From: Fusibacillus kribbianus
GTDB taxonomy: Bacteria > Bacillota > Clostridia > Lachnospirales > Lachnospiraceae
Assembly (NCBI RefSeq): GCF_030053595.1
Contig: NZ_JASGBQ010000004.1
Coordinates: forward strand, 1-64,000
Length of the DNA: 64,000 nucleotides
Direction: 5' to 3'
Shown: one piece after another, positions 14,773 through 23,480 of the stretch
How the letters are laid out: each line of letters starts with the position of its first letter
Position numbering within the stretch: the first letter of the stretch is position 1
Program-made: the position numbers and the translations under genes
The notes under the pieces: model-generated
What the model was told of the DNA's origin: nothing
The model's input: only the letters and a program-made list of their open reading frames with translations
Database searches by the model: none

Positions 14773-16121
14773 CTTTCCTGTTTCTCCTCTTTTCTCAGTT
14801 TCCTATGGAATTTCATATAGTATACGGTCATACAGACTGCTGTCAGCGCCCAGGTGATCGGATAAGTAACGGCTACTCCTCGTACATTCCTCACCCGGGG
14901 TGCAATGAGAAACAAAAGGCAGGTCCGGATCATGCAGATGTTGACCATAATAATATACATGGGCTGTTTCACCTTCCCGGCTCCTCGCAGGCTGTCTCCC
15001 AGTATCTGCAGAATGGAATAAATAAAATAAAAAGGAAAGGTAATTCCGATGATCCGGCAGCCGGTTTCAATGACCGACGCTTCTTTATTGAAAATACGGA
15101 ACAGCTGCGGACCAAACAAGAGTGCCAATACGCTGGTCACGGCAGCCAGAGCCATACTCATCGCCAGGCAGATCCACGTTCCCTCTCGCATTCTTCTGTA
15201 ATTTTTTGCCCCCATATTCTGGCCGGAAAAAGCCATGATGGCCTGTCCGAAGGCCACGATGGGCAGATAGATGATCAGTTCCACCTTGAAATAAGCCGTG
15301 AAAGCGGCAATTGCATCTTCCCCGAAGGAATTGATATGATACTGGGCCATCACATTGGACAGGGTAATGACAAGAGATTGGGTACCAGCGGGAATACCGA
15401 TCCGGATAACTTCTTTTAAAACAGGCCTGTCAAAGGCAACTTTTCGAAGCTTCAGGGAATAGGCCGGATCCAGTCTCATCAAATGATAAAGCGTAAAACC
15501 GGCGGCCACGGTCTGAGAAACAACCGTCGCCCAGGCAACGCCATCGACCCCGTTTTCAAACAGCCGGATAAACAGATAATCCATGATCACGTTCGCCAGT
15601 CCGCCTGCGGCCTGGGCATACAAAGGCGATCTGGAATCTCCCAGTGCCCGCAGCACACCGGAGCCAAGATTGTAAAGGAACATGGAAATCAGAGAAAGAA
15701 AATAGATTCTCAGATAGCTGACCGCACTGACCTTAAGCTCTGCCGGTGTATTTACCAGCCGCAGATATACCGGAGCAAAAAAGTACCCGATCACAAGAAG
15801 CAGGATTCCGCCTGCAATGCTTAAGGCTGCCGTATTATGTACGGCCCTGCTTAATTTTTCTTTTTCTTTTGCTCCGAAAATATGGGAGATCACCACACCG
15901 GAGCCCACACTCATTCCACCGAAAAATCCCACCAGGCAGGTGATCAGAAGACTGCTGGCCCCGATGGCCGCCGACGCGGATTTATTGATCATATTTCCCA
16001 CAAAGATCAGATCCACGGTATTGTAAAGCTGCTGTACCAGGCTGGAAAGAAGCAGCGGAATCGCAAAAAACAAAAGTCGTTTCCATATGGTTCCTGTTGT
16101 CAGGTCAGTCGTCCTTGCCAT
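14769..16121 (-). CDS. MATE-family multidrug/small-molecule exporter
   Basis: A 12-helix cation-coupled antiporter of 450 residues, typical length. It begins with the TTGTIWKRLLFFAIPLLLSSL helix and NTVDLIFVGN motif of MatE domain 1; domain 2 starts around residue 240 with IGIPAGTQSLVITLSN and GQNMGAKNYRRMREG. GGATGAAGGA precedes the ATG. It is the first gene of the methyltransferase/importer operon and is translationally coupled to the double methyltransferase, which suggests that it exports the methylated product. General drug export cannot be excluded. Confidence 0.88.
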   Translation of the reverse strand: MARTTDLTTGTIWKRLLFFAIPLLLSSLVQQLYNTVDLIFVGNMINKSASAAIGASSLLITCLVGFFGGMSVGSGVVISHIFGAKEKEKLSRAVHNTAALSIAGGILLLVIGYFFAPVYLRLVNTPAELKVSAVSYLRIYFLSLISMFLYNLGSGVLRALGDSRSPLYAQAAGGLANVIMDYLFIRLFENGVDGVAWATVVSQTVAAGFTLYHLMRLDPAYSLKLRKVAFDRPVLKEVIRIGIPAGTQSLVITLSNVMAQYHINSFGEDAIAAFTAYFKVELIIYLPIVAFGQAIMAFSGQNMGAKNYRRMREGTWICLAMSMALAAVTSVLALLFGPQLFRIFNKEASVIETGCRIIGITFPFYFIYSILQILGDSLRGAGKVKQPMYIIMVNICMIRTCLLFLIAPRVRNVRGVAVTYPITWALTAVCMTVYYMKFHRKLRKEEKQER

Positions 16122-16223
16122 AATTATCCTTCATCCTCCGCAGTCCTTTAATTTCCTGTCATTTTCCTGCTTTTATGCCGTCAGGAAAACCGATATCCAA
16201 GGGCCGCTTATTTCATGGCTATT

Positions 16224-16252
16224 ATCATAATAAAAGTCAAATTCCTCCACAA
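16224..16252 (-). promoter_or_regulatory. promoter of the MATE/methyltransferase/ABC operon
   Basis: On the minus strand TTGTGG (16247-16252) and TATGAT (16224-16229) are 17 bp apart. The -35 box falls inside the 29-bp direct repeat 16246-16274, directly next to its CCTC-AGGG-GAGG inverted motif, so the repeat may hold an operator. Confidence 0.55.
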
Positions 16253-16274
16253 GCCTCCCCTGAGGTTATTTTTT
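16246..16274. repeat. 29-bp direct repeat, right copy
   Basis: Matches 7265-7293 at 27 of 29 positions in the same orientation, 8,981 bp apart. Together the two copies bracket the operon exactly. The right copy includes the operon's -35 box. Confidence 0.75.
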
Positions 16275-16371
16275 TTCTTTATTTTTCCACCGTTTTTCCG
16301 CCGTTTTCCACCCTCGTGAGCGAAGGAATATCCCTATGCCCCGGTTATTTATTCGTATTCTTCCCCAAAAG

Positions 16372-16404
16372 CAAAAAATCGGCAAAGCTTTCACACTCTG
16401 CCGA
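16372..16404 (-). terminator. terminator of the nitrilase-family gene
   Basis: CGGCAGAG pairs with CTTTGCCG (16380-16387 with 16396-16403) and is followed on the minus strand by six T residues. Confidence 0.8.
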
Positions 16405-16468
16405 ATCCTGTTTCATCTAATTTCCTGTTTTATTTTGAACTCCTATGACCCAGACAGCACCGGGGCCA

Positions 16469-17272
16469 TCAATAAAGCTCCGGTCTTCTGTGTTTCAGAA
16501 GAGGAAGCTGTTCCCGCACCTCAGCCACCTGGGAAAGGTCCAGTTCCTCTGTAAGAATCGTTTCCTGTTCTCCTGCCTGGGAAAGGATTTCTCCCCAGGG
16601 GGAAACAATAATGGAATGTCCATAAGAAATGTAGGAAGCCGTTTCATCCGCCGCCGGTGCTGCCCCTACCATGAAGATCTGATTATCCACAGCCCGGCTC
16701 CGGAAGAGAAGCTCCCAGTGTTTAGGTCCGGTAGTCCTGTTGAAAGCCGCCGGGCAGAATACGACAAGAGCCCCCTGATCCACCATGACTCGGAAAAGCT
16801 CCGGAAAACGAATGTCATAGCAGATGCAAAGGCCCATCGGTCCAAATTCTGTGGGAAACACCGTGGCAGAATCTCCGGCTGTCAGAACAGCCGATTCTTT
16901 AAAAAACTGGCCGCCTTTGATATCAATATCAAAAAGATGAGCCTTCCGGTGTCTGGCGAGAAGCCCGCCATCTCTTCCGAACAAAAAGGAGGTATTATAA
17001 ATTCTCCCTTCCTTATCGCACTCCGGAATGCTTCCTCCCACAAGATAGATCTGATGCTTCTTCGCTGCAGCCGAAAGTCTTAAAACGCTCTCCCCATCCT
17101 CCGCCTCGGCATAAAGGGGAAACCCGGAGGTCTCATAAGGACAGGCGAACATTTCCGGAAGGACTGCAAAATCTGCTCCTGCATCCGCAGCCTGCCTGAT
17201 TCCGTTCTCCGCCGCAAGCAGGCTTTCCTCCTTCGTTTTCTGTACCTTCATCTGGATCAGCGAAACCTTCAT
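16469..17272 (-). CDS. carbon-nitrogen hydrolase (nitrilase superfamily, omega-amidase-like)
   Basis: A 267-residue amidase that probably hydrolyses a small amide such as a 2-oxo-dicarboxylic acid monoamide. The catalytic triad is visible: Glu in AVLPEMF, Lys in HRKAHLFDIDI, Cys in LCICYDIRFPE. The HLFD-ID pattern and FPELFR are typical of the Nit2/omega-amidase branch. ATG at 17272 chosen, with AAAGGAG upstream; the reading frame extends further back without a ribosome site. It is monocistronic, divergent from the EIIC gene, and ends at its own terminator. Exact substrate not certain. Confidence 0.85.
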   Translation of the reverse strand: MKVSLIQMKVQKTKEESLLAAENGIRQAADAGADFAVLPEMFACPYETSGFPLYAEAEDGESVLRLSAAAKKHQIYLVGGSIPECDKEGRIYNTSFLFGRDGGLLARHRKAHLFDIDIKGGQFFKESAVLTAGDSATVFPTEFGPMGLCICYDIRFPELFRVMVDQGALVVFCPAAFNRTTGPKHWELLFRSRAVDNQIFMVGAAPAADETASYISYGHSIIVSPWGEILSQAGEQETILTEELDLSQVAEVREQLPLLKHRRPELY

Positions 17273-17297
17273 TCCCTTATGCTCCTTTATTTTCACG

Positions 17298-17326
17298 TTG
17301 AAAACCCTCACAAACAATGTTATAAT
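17298..17326 (+). promoter_or_regulatory. promoter of the PTS EIIC gene
   Basis: TTGAAA (17298-17303) and TATAAT (17321-17326), 17-bp spacing, 32 bp before the start codon. Confidence 0.75.
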
Positions 17327-17358
17327 CGCCTTGACTTTCAGACAGGAGAGATTGATTC

Positions 17359-18468
17359 ATGAAAAATCAGACGAAAAAAAACATCATTACCGTTGTCATT
17401 GATCATATTTCCAGCTGCATGGCTCCTATCATTCCCATCGTCATTGCAGGCGGGCTGGTGAAGCTCATTGTTGTCATTCTGACCATGACCGGCCTTCTTA
17501 CCGAAGGAACCACCACAGAGGCCGTCCTCTCGCTCATCGGAGACGCACCTCTTTATTTCCTTCCGTTTTTCCTGGCGTATACAGCCTCCGTTCACTTTAA
17601 GGTCAATACGATTCTGGCCATCGGCGCCGTGGGTGCCATGATGAGTCCTTCCTTTGTGGAGCTTTCAGGCTCCGCGGACCAGCTGTTCTTTGCCGGAATC
17701 CCGCTCATTAAGGCCACTTATTCCTACAGCACCATTCCCGTTATCCTGCTGATCGCGGCCATGGTATGGATTGAAAAGGCTGTACATAAAATCATGCCAA
17801 AGGCCATTGACGATATCCTGTCTCCGCTGGTGATCCTGCTGGTATCGTCTCTCGTCGGCCTCCTTGCTGTGGGCCCTCTGGGCACCCTCATCGGGAATGC
17901 TCTTTCCGGCTCCATTGCCTGGCTTCAGATCCATGCCCCCTCAGCTGCCTGGACCGTCTTTGCCGCTACGACACCGCTTCAGATCATCACCGGGACCCAT
18001 TGGGTCTTTGTGGCGACAGCTATCAACCAGCTGGGAAGCGTCGGAGTCGAAAACGGCATCATGGCCGGTTATTTTATCCTGGCCATTGCTCTGGGAGGAG
18101 TGGCCTTCGCAGCCTTCATCAAGGCAAAAACTCCGGAATTAAAGAAGCTTTCCTTAAGCTGCGGTCTTACGGTTCTCCTGGCCGGTGTCTCGGAGCCGAC
18201 TATTTTCGGAATCTGTCTCCGCTACAAAAGGCCTCTGGTCACTGCCATCCTTGGCTGTGCCATTGCAGGCCTGTATCAGGGAATCGTGACGGTAAACTGC
18301 TATGTCTATGCCTTTCCGGCGATTCCGTCCTGCCTGATGTTTGCCAATGGGTCTGAGCCCGGCAATCTGGCAAAGGCACTGATTGCCGGAGCTATTGCCT
18401 TTGCCGCTTCCTTCCTTCTGACCATGCTTTTCGGAGGACGGTTCGACGCCGATGAAAAAGCGGCTTAA
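17359..18468 (+). CDS. PTS system EIIC component (glucose/beta-glucoside family), standalone
   Basis: A membrane sugar transporter domain of 369 residues with about ten hydrophobic segments. The beta-glucoside-family EIIC features are present: PLYFLPFFLAYTASVHF near residue 70 and GVSEPTIFGI near residue 270, the conserved sugar-site loop. Most relatives carry fused EIIB and EIIA domains; here there is neither, before or after. AGGAGA precedes the ATG. Its stop codon shares bases with the stop of the convergent LUD pseudogene. It must borrow EIIB/EIIA from elsewhere, or transport without phosphorylation; both are inference. Confidence 0.82.
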   Translation: MKNQTKKNIITVVIDHISSCMAPIIPIVIAGGLVKLIVVILTMTGLLTEGTTTEAVLSLIGDAPLYFLPFFLAYTASVHFKVNTILAIGAVGAMMSPSFVELSGSADQLFFAGIPLIKATYSYSTIPVILLIAAMVWIEKAVHKIMPKAIDDILSPLVILLVSSLVGLLAVGPLGTLIGNALSGSIAWLQIHAPSAAWTVFAATTPLQIITGTHWVFVATAINQLGSVGVENGIMAGYFILAIALGGVAFAAFIKAKTPELKKLSLSCGLTVLLAGVSEPTIFGICLRYKRPLVTAILGCAIAGLYQGIVTVNCYVYAFPAIPSCLMFANGSEPGNLAKALIAGAIAFAASFLLTMLFGGRFDADEKAA

Positions 18469-19100
18469 TAGCCCAGGCTCTCCCCCACCAGAATCACCTT
18501 GATCCTTCCTGCAGGCCTGCAGTTTCTTGTGGTAAGGATCTGATTGCAGATACAATCCGGAGACTTGCAGTCTCCGCATACGCCGGTGACCGTGCAGGGA
18601 GTCTTTCCTTTGAATCTCTGCTGATTGAAGGGTGCGGCAACTGTCCGCGCCCGCACAAGGGCATCCTCTGCCGTCCTGACCACCTTGTTCATTCCCGCAA
18701 CTACGATCACATATTTTGGTCCGAATACAATGGCTGCCACCCGGTTGCCGTTTCCGTCCACATTGACCAGCTATCCGTCCTCGCTGACTGCATTGGCACT
18801 GGTCAGGAAGTAATCGGCATGAAGCGCATCCATGGCTGCCTGTCTCTTCTCCTCCTGATTTTCCGCTTTATCCCGGTCGATCACCTTGAACTCCCCATCA
18901 CTGACCGCCTTTGTAAGTCCGATATCCCGGATCGTCATGGAGCCTCCCCAGGATACAACTGTTCCCTTCTCCATCCACTCCAGAGCCTTTTCTCTTGCTT
19001 CGTCCCCAGTCCTGCAGTAGCATGCGTCAAAGCCACGGCTTTTCAGGTTTTCAACAACCGTGTTCCCTCTCTTCTCGTCAAACAGTTCTTTTGGTGTCAT
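18465..19100 (-). pseudogene. LUD-domain protein (LutC/YkgG-like) interrupted by one nonsense codon
   Basis: The gene begins MTPKELFDEKRGNTVVENL behind GAGGAGG and encodes a complete LUD domain of about 211 codons, but codon TAG at 18768-18770 splits it after SANAVSEDG. The frame resumes at once with LVNVDGNGNR, exactly where the family reads EDGELVNVDGNG, so a GAG-to-TAG change is the likely cause. The second half carries GPKYVIVVAGMNKVV and a cysteine group (CTVTGVCGDCKSPDCICNQ). Such proteins are linked to lactate oxidation or related roles. It lies 1 bp after the radical SAM gene. Sequencing error is possible. Confidence 0.75.
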
Positions 19101-19101
19101 A

Positions 19102-20061
19102 TTATGCTTCCTCCTCATGATAATCTTTTCCCTGCCAGAGCTCCTGCTCTTTCATATCCCTGTGAAGCCGGTTAAATACCTGCTTTTTATCTCCGCTCCA
19201 GAGCGGCGCAAGCAAAAGCTTCTTTGGCCCGTCGCCGGTGATGCGGTGTACCACCGTTTCCGGTCTGAGGCGGGCCAGCGCCGCAAACAGAAGCGATTCG
19301 TACTCTTCAAAGGAAAGTCCCCGGACTTCCCCCTTTTCATAAAGCTCCGTAAGTCCTGTTTCCTTCAGAATATGCAAAAGCTGCAGCTTGATGCCCTCCA
19401 GCTTTTGTCTGTTGATATAATCAATGGTCTCCAGAAGTTCTCCTTTCCCCTCTCCGGGAAGGCCAATGATTACATGGGCAATGACCGGAATACCGGCTCT
19501 TTCCAGCCTTTTTCTCGCTTCCGTAAAACAGGAAAGCCCGTAGCCCCGCCGGATCAGACGGGCCGTCTCCTCCTTCGCTGTCTGTAGTCCCAGCTCCACC
19601 CACACCGGCTTTTTCCGGTTGAGCTCCGAAAGAAGAGCGACGACCTTTTCCGGAAGACAGTCAGGTCTGGTGGCAATGGAAAGTACCTCCACCTCCTCGT
19701 CCTCCATCGCTTCTGTGAACAGACTTCGGAGATATTCCACCGGACCGTATGTGTTTGTGTATGCCTGAAAATAGGCAATATAACCATAAGGTATATTCTT
19801 CGGCAGCTTTCTTTCGATCCGTTTTCTGGCGTTTCTTAACTGTTCTGTCACAGAAAGGCGGCTTTCCTCGGCAAAATCTCCGGATCCCCCTTCGCTGCAG
19901 AAGATGCAGCCCCCGTAACCGATCGTACCGTCCCGGTTAGGACAGCTCATGCCGCCGTTTAAGGACAGTCGATACAGCTTTTTCCCAAAACAGTGTTTCA
20001 CTTCGTAATCCAGGGAATGATAGGGCTTCCCGTCCCAGTCCTTTTTTAAAGCACCGCTCAT
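19102..20061 (-). CDS. TIGR01212/YhcC-family radical SAM protein
   Basis: A radical SAM enzyme of 319 residues. The cluster cysteines sit in SCPNRDGTIGYGGCIFC, the family's characteristic spacing, followed by the GGSGDFAEES glycine motif. The later part contains VEVLSIATRPDCLP and VWVELGLQTA as in other members. The physiological reaction is not established to my knowledge. The ATG overlaps the stop of the HAD gene by four bases, so it is co-translated with it; the LUD gene follows. Confidence 0.88.
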   Translation of the reverse strand: MSGALKKDWDGKPYHSLDYEVKHCFGKKLYRLSLNGGMSCPNRDGTIGYGGCIFCSEGGSGDFAEESRLSVTEQLRNARKRIERKLPKNIPYGYIAYFQAYTNTYGPVEYLRSLFTEAMEDEEVEVLSIATRPDCLPEKVVALLSELNRKKPVWVELGLQTAKEETARLIRRGYGLSCFTEARKRLERAGIPVIAHVIIGLPGEGKGELLETIDYINRQKLEGIKLQLLHILKETGLTELYEKGEVRGLSFEEYESLLFAALARLRPETVVHRITGDGPKKLLLAPLWSGDKKQVFNRLHRDMKEQELWQGKDYHEEEA

Positions 20062-20717
20062 AGCTTCAAAAGAAGCTTTTCCAGCTCCTCAACGGAATCC
20101 ACGATCCTGTCGGCTCCTGCCCCGGACAGCTCGTCTAGGCCGCCGAAGCCATAGGTAACTCCTACGGAAACGATGCCTGCCTCCTGAGCCCCGAGAATGT
20201 CATGCTTCCTGTCTCCTACCATGACTGCCTGACTCGTTCTCTGTTCCCCGCCGACTCCAAACCGGTTCAGGGCTTCCTCAATGACCTCGCCCTTTTTCAC
20301 CCGTTCGCCGGAAAGCTCACTACCCACGATGTGTTCAAAATATCCGTCAATGTGAAAATGACGAAGGATCGGCACCGCAAATACCTCCGGTTTGGAGGTT
20401 GCCACGCCAAGCCTCTTGCCCGCAGCCCTGAGCCTTGCAAGCATACCGGCAATTCCGTCATAGATCTCGTTTTCATACATTCCCTTCGTGCGGAACCGTT
20501 CCCTGTATTTTTCTACAGCAAATGCTGCCTGTTCTCTGGTAAAACCGCAGTATTCCATGTACATATCAAGAAGCGGAGGTCCGATAAAAGGAACCAGCTT
20601 TTCCCGGTCCGGTTCATATATTCCCAGCGCCTCCATTCCGTACTGGACACATCGTGTGATCCCTTCCTTCGGATCCGTCAGCGTCCCGTCCAAATCAAAC
20701 AATAGTATCTCTGCCAT
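20058..20717 (-). CDS. HAD-family phosphatase, phosphoglycolate-phosphatase-like
   Basis: A cytoplasmic phosphatase of 219 residues. HAD motif I is LLFDLDGTLTD at the N-terminus, motif II is GVATSKPEV, the lysine lies in ERVKKGEVIEEAL, and motif IV is VMVGDRKHDILGA. The helical cap follows motif I, as in Gph and PpaX. It lies 1 bp after the alanyl-tRNA editing gene and is coupled to the radical SAM gene. The substrate could be phosphoglycolate, pyrophosphate or another small phosphate. Confidence 0.88.
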   Translation of the reverse strand: MAEILLFDLDGTLTDPKEGITRCVQYGMEALGIYEPDREKLVPFIGPPLLDMYMEYCGFTREQAAFAVEKYRERFRTKGMYENEIYDGIAGMLARLRAAGKRLGVATSKPEVFAVPILRHFHIDGYFEHIVGSELSGERVKKGEVIEEALNRFGVGGEQRTSQAVMVGDRKHDILGAQEAGIVSVGVTYGFGGLDELSGAGADRIVDSVEELEKLLLKL

Positions 20718-20718
20718 A

Positions 20719-21900
20719 TCACAGCTCCTGAACTTTTAAGGTTGAAAAGTACGCTTCGACGTCTACCCGCCGGGCTGTGACCATGCCCTGGGCCATTCTG
20801 GCAGTCCCTCCGCCGCGGCCTCCCACCGCCGCCAGGAACGCTTTGCTCTCCGTTCTCATATCGCCCTTCTGTCCCGCCATGACAAACTGATAGCTTCCCT
20901 CTGTGCCGTGAAAGCCGATACAAAGCCCTGTCCTTTTCCTGGCTGCCCCGTCAATCAGCTTCCGAAGCTCATCGCCGCTCAGCCGGTCCTCAAAAAAGCA
21001 CAGCGGATCTTCCCCCTCGGGAAGCGACAGAAGCTTTTCCCCGATAAGAGCCTGCTTCCATCCGGAGATCTCCTCCTTCAGCCCTTTGACCTCCTCCTTC
21101 ATATGGGCTACTGCTTCCGGCGTTTCCGCCTGCTTTGCGGAGAGAAGCGCTGAAATCCTTGCCACCGCCTCATAACGGCTTTCATAATCGAGAACTGCCC
21201 GCCGTCCGCACAGCATATGAACCCGCATTCCGCCCTTATAGCTGACAGCATCCAGGAATTTGATGATGCCGATCTCTCCGGTCGTCTTCACATGCGGGGC
21301 ACAGCAGGCGCAGCAGTCATAGCCCGGAATGGTCACGATCCGGACCTGTCCGGAAATCTCTGTTTTGCTCCGGTATTCCATAGTTGCCAGATGCTCCCTG
21401 TCGGGAAACTCCTCCAGCACAGGCAGATTCAAGAAGACCGCCTCATTGGCCATCTGCTCCACCTGATTCAGCTGTTCCCTGGTCAGAGGCCCGTCAAAAT
21501 CAATGGTCACATCCGTACTTCCCAGATGGAATCCCACGTTATTGTACTGAAACAGACGGTGAATGATGCCGGAGACCAGATGCTCCCCGGAATGATTCTG
21601 CATTTTGGAAAAGCGCTCGTTCCAGTCGATCTCACCACGAAGCTCCGTTCCCGGCTCCACAGGCTGATCTGTGGTATGATAAATGATCCCGTTTCGCTCA
21701 TGGACATCCAGTACGGAAACCGTTTCCTCCTCCGAAATATAAAAGACACCCGTATCGGCGCTCTGTCCTCCGCCCTCCGGGAAAAACACCGTCCCGGAAA
21801 GGACCACCTCAAATCCCTTCTTCCCCTCTTCGCAGGAAAGCACAGTGGCCGTCATTTCCGTCCGGTGGCTGTCTTCATAATAATACTTTCTCGTTTCCAT
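20719..21900 (-). CDS. alanyl-tRNA editing protein, AlaX long type
   Basis: Hydrolyses mischarged seryl- or glycyl-tRNA(Ala) in trans. The 393-residue product has the zinc-binding HxxxH in NHSGEHLVSGIIHRLF and the second metal site in CCACCAPHVKTTGEIG, plus the N-terminal FFPEGGGQSADTG strand shared with the AlaRS editing domain. The C-terminal part resembles the AlaRS C-Ala region (GGRGGGTARMAQG). ATG at 21900 chosen for GGGAGGTGAG upstream. It is the first gene of a four-gene run and divergent from the second MATE gene. Confidence 0.9.
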   Translation of the reverse strand: METRKYYYEDSHRTEMTATVLSCEEGKKGFEVVLSGTVFFPEGGGQSADTGVFYISEEETVSVLDVHERNGIIYHTTDQPVEPGTELRGEIDWNERFSKMQNHSGEHLVSGIIHRLFQYNNVGFHLGSTDVTIDFDGPLTREQLNQVEQMANEAVFLNLPVLEEFPDREHLATMEYRSKTEISGQVRIVTIPGYDCCACCAPHVKTTGEIGIIKFLDAVSYKGGMRVHMLCGRRAVLDYESRYEAVARISALLSAKQAETPEAVAHMKEEVKGLKEEISGWKQALIGEKLLSLPEGEDPLCFFEDRLSGDELRKLIDGAARKRTGLCIGFHGTEGSYQFVMAGQKGDMRTESKAFLAAVGGRGGGTARMAQGMVTARRVDVEAYFSTLKVQEL

Positions 21901-21953
21901 AGACTCACCTCCCTTAAAAAATACCATATTTTCTCCATTTCCACAATAAGCTA

Positions 21954-21982
21954 TTGCGGCTGAATTTATATTGTGTTATGCT
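21954..21982 (+). promoter_or_regulatory. promoter of the second MATE gene
   Basis: TTGCGG (21954-21959) and TATGCT (21977-21982) with a 17-bp spacer, 47 bp before the ATG. A weaker promoter for the divergent AlaX gene probably overlaps. Confidence 0.5.
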
Positions 21983-22029
21983 AGGTCCTGTCGTCTTATA
22001 GAACCTCTCTTAAGATTGGAGTATTGAGT

Positions 22030-23409
22030 ATGAAAGAAGAAACGATTACTGCAGGTTCGGCTGGTGAAAACAAAATGGGGGTTATGCCCGTCAATAAGCT
22101 GCTCATCAGTATGTCCTTACCCATCATGATCTCCATGCTGGTTCAGGCCATGTACAATGTGGTTGACAGCGTGTTTGTGGGAAGGCTTTCCGAGCATGCC
22201 CTCACCGCCGTTTCCATGGCATTTCCCATACAGAGTCTAATGATCGCTCTGGGAAGCGGTACTGCCGTCGGCATCAACGCATATCTCTCCAGAAGCCTCG
22301 GGGAGAAAAACTTTAAGCAGGCGGACGCTGCAGCCTTAAACGGTATTTTCCTGGCTCTGCTTTCCTATGGAGCCTTCGCCCTGTTCGGTCTCTTCGGAAG
22401 CCATCTGTATTTTTCCAGCCAGATCGATATCCCTGAAATCATTCATCACGGCACCGATTATCTTCGGATCTGCACCCTCGCGTCCATCGGCCTTTTTCTG
22501 CAGCTTACCCTGGAGCGGCTTTTGCAGTCCACCGGAAAAACCCTCTATACCATGATCACCCAGGGAACCGGCGCCATCATCAATATCATTCTGGATCCGA
22601 TCCTGATCTTCGGTCTTTTCGGCTTTCCCCGCATGGAAGTTGCGGGCGCAGCCGTGGCAACCGTTTTCGGACAATGCATGGCTGCCGTTATGGCGTTCTT
22701 CTTTAACCTGAAAAAGAATAAGGAGCTTCATTTTCATTTCCGCTCCTTCCGTCCTGACGGCCATATTATCGGTCAGATTTATAAAGTAGGTGTTCCTTCC
22801 ATCATCATGCAGTCCATTGTTTCGGTGATGACCTTCCTTTTGAATAAGATCCTTCTGATGTTTTCCTCCACAGCCGTCTCCGTTCTGGGGGTTTATTTCA
22901 AGCTGCAGAGCTTCATTTTTATGCCTGTGTTCGGTCTCAATAACGGAATGATCCCCATTGTGGCCTACAATTACGGAGCCCGGAAGAGAAAGAGGATCAC
23001 CGACACCATCAAATTAAGTGTTGTCATCGCAGTTGGAATCATGGCTGTGGGAATCCTCCTGTTCCAGCTGATTCCTGCGCCCCTGATTCGCATGTTCAAC
23101 GATTCACCGGAGCTTCTCTCCATGGGTGTTCCGGCCCTTCGAATTATCAGCTTAAGCTTCGTATTTGCCGGCATCTGCATCGTATGCTCTTCCGTCTTTC
23201 AGGCCCTGGGCAACGGTCTCTACAGCCTGATCATGTCGGTGATCCGGCAGATCGGCTTTATTGTGCCGGTGGCTTACCTGTTTGCCGTCACCCTCGGACT
23301 TCCCGCCGTATGGTTTTCCTTTCCCATTGCGGAGATCTCCTCCATTCTGATGGCTCTGTTCTTCTTAAAAAAGACCTACGACAAGCAGCTGAAAGATCTG
23401 CCGGAATAA
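22030..23409 (+). CDS. MATE-family efflux transporter
   Basis: A 12-helix exporter of about 459 residues. It has MatE domain 1 with NVVDSVFVGRLSEHALTAVSMAFP and domain 2 with VGVPSIIMQSIVSVMTFLLN and NNGMIPIVAYNYGARKRKRI. ATG at 22030 is preferred over a TTG two codons earlier because the GGAG is eight bases from the ATG. It is monocistronic, followed by a terminator, and is not a close copy of the MATE gene at 14769. Substrate unknown. Confidence 0.9.
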   Translation: MKEETITAGSAGENKMGVMPVNKLLISMSLPIMISMLVQAMYNVVDSVFVGRLSEHALTAVSMAFPIQSLMIALGSGTAVGINAYLSRSLGEKNFKQADAAALNGIFLALLSYGAFALFGLFGSHLYFSSQIDIPEIIHHGTDYLRICTLASIGLFLQLTLERLLQSTGKTLYTMITQGTGAIINIILDPILIFGLFGFPRMEVAGAAVATVFGQCMAAVMAFFFNLKKNKELHFHFRSFRPDGHIIGQIYKVGVPSIIMQSIVSVMTFLLNKILLMFSSTAVSVLGVYFKLQSFIFMPVFGLNNGMIPIVAYNYGARKRKRITDTIKLSVVIAVGIMAVGILLFQLIPAPLIRMFNDSPELLSMGVPALRIISLSFVFAGICIVCSSVFQALGNGLYSLIMSVIRQIGFIVPVAYLFAVTLGLPAVWFSFPIAEISSILMALFFLKKTYDKQLKDLPE

Positions 23410-23431
23410 CAGTTATATATTACAGTACAAA

Positions 23432-23472
23432 GGCGGCACAGCCCTTTACGGGACGATGCCGCCTGTTTTTTT
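23432..23472 (+). terminator. terminator shared by the MATE gene and gpsA
   Basis: GGCGGCA (23432-23438) pairs with TGCCGCC (23457-23463), followed by eight T residues; usable in both directions between convergent genes. Confidence 0.85.
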
Positions 23473-23480
23473 TAGTTTCT

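Noticed and set aside
18768-18770. TAG as pyrrolysine
   Set aside because: The homologous residue is glutamate in a non-catalytic turn and no pyl genes are in the window; a nonsense mutation is simpler.
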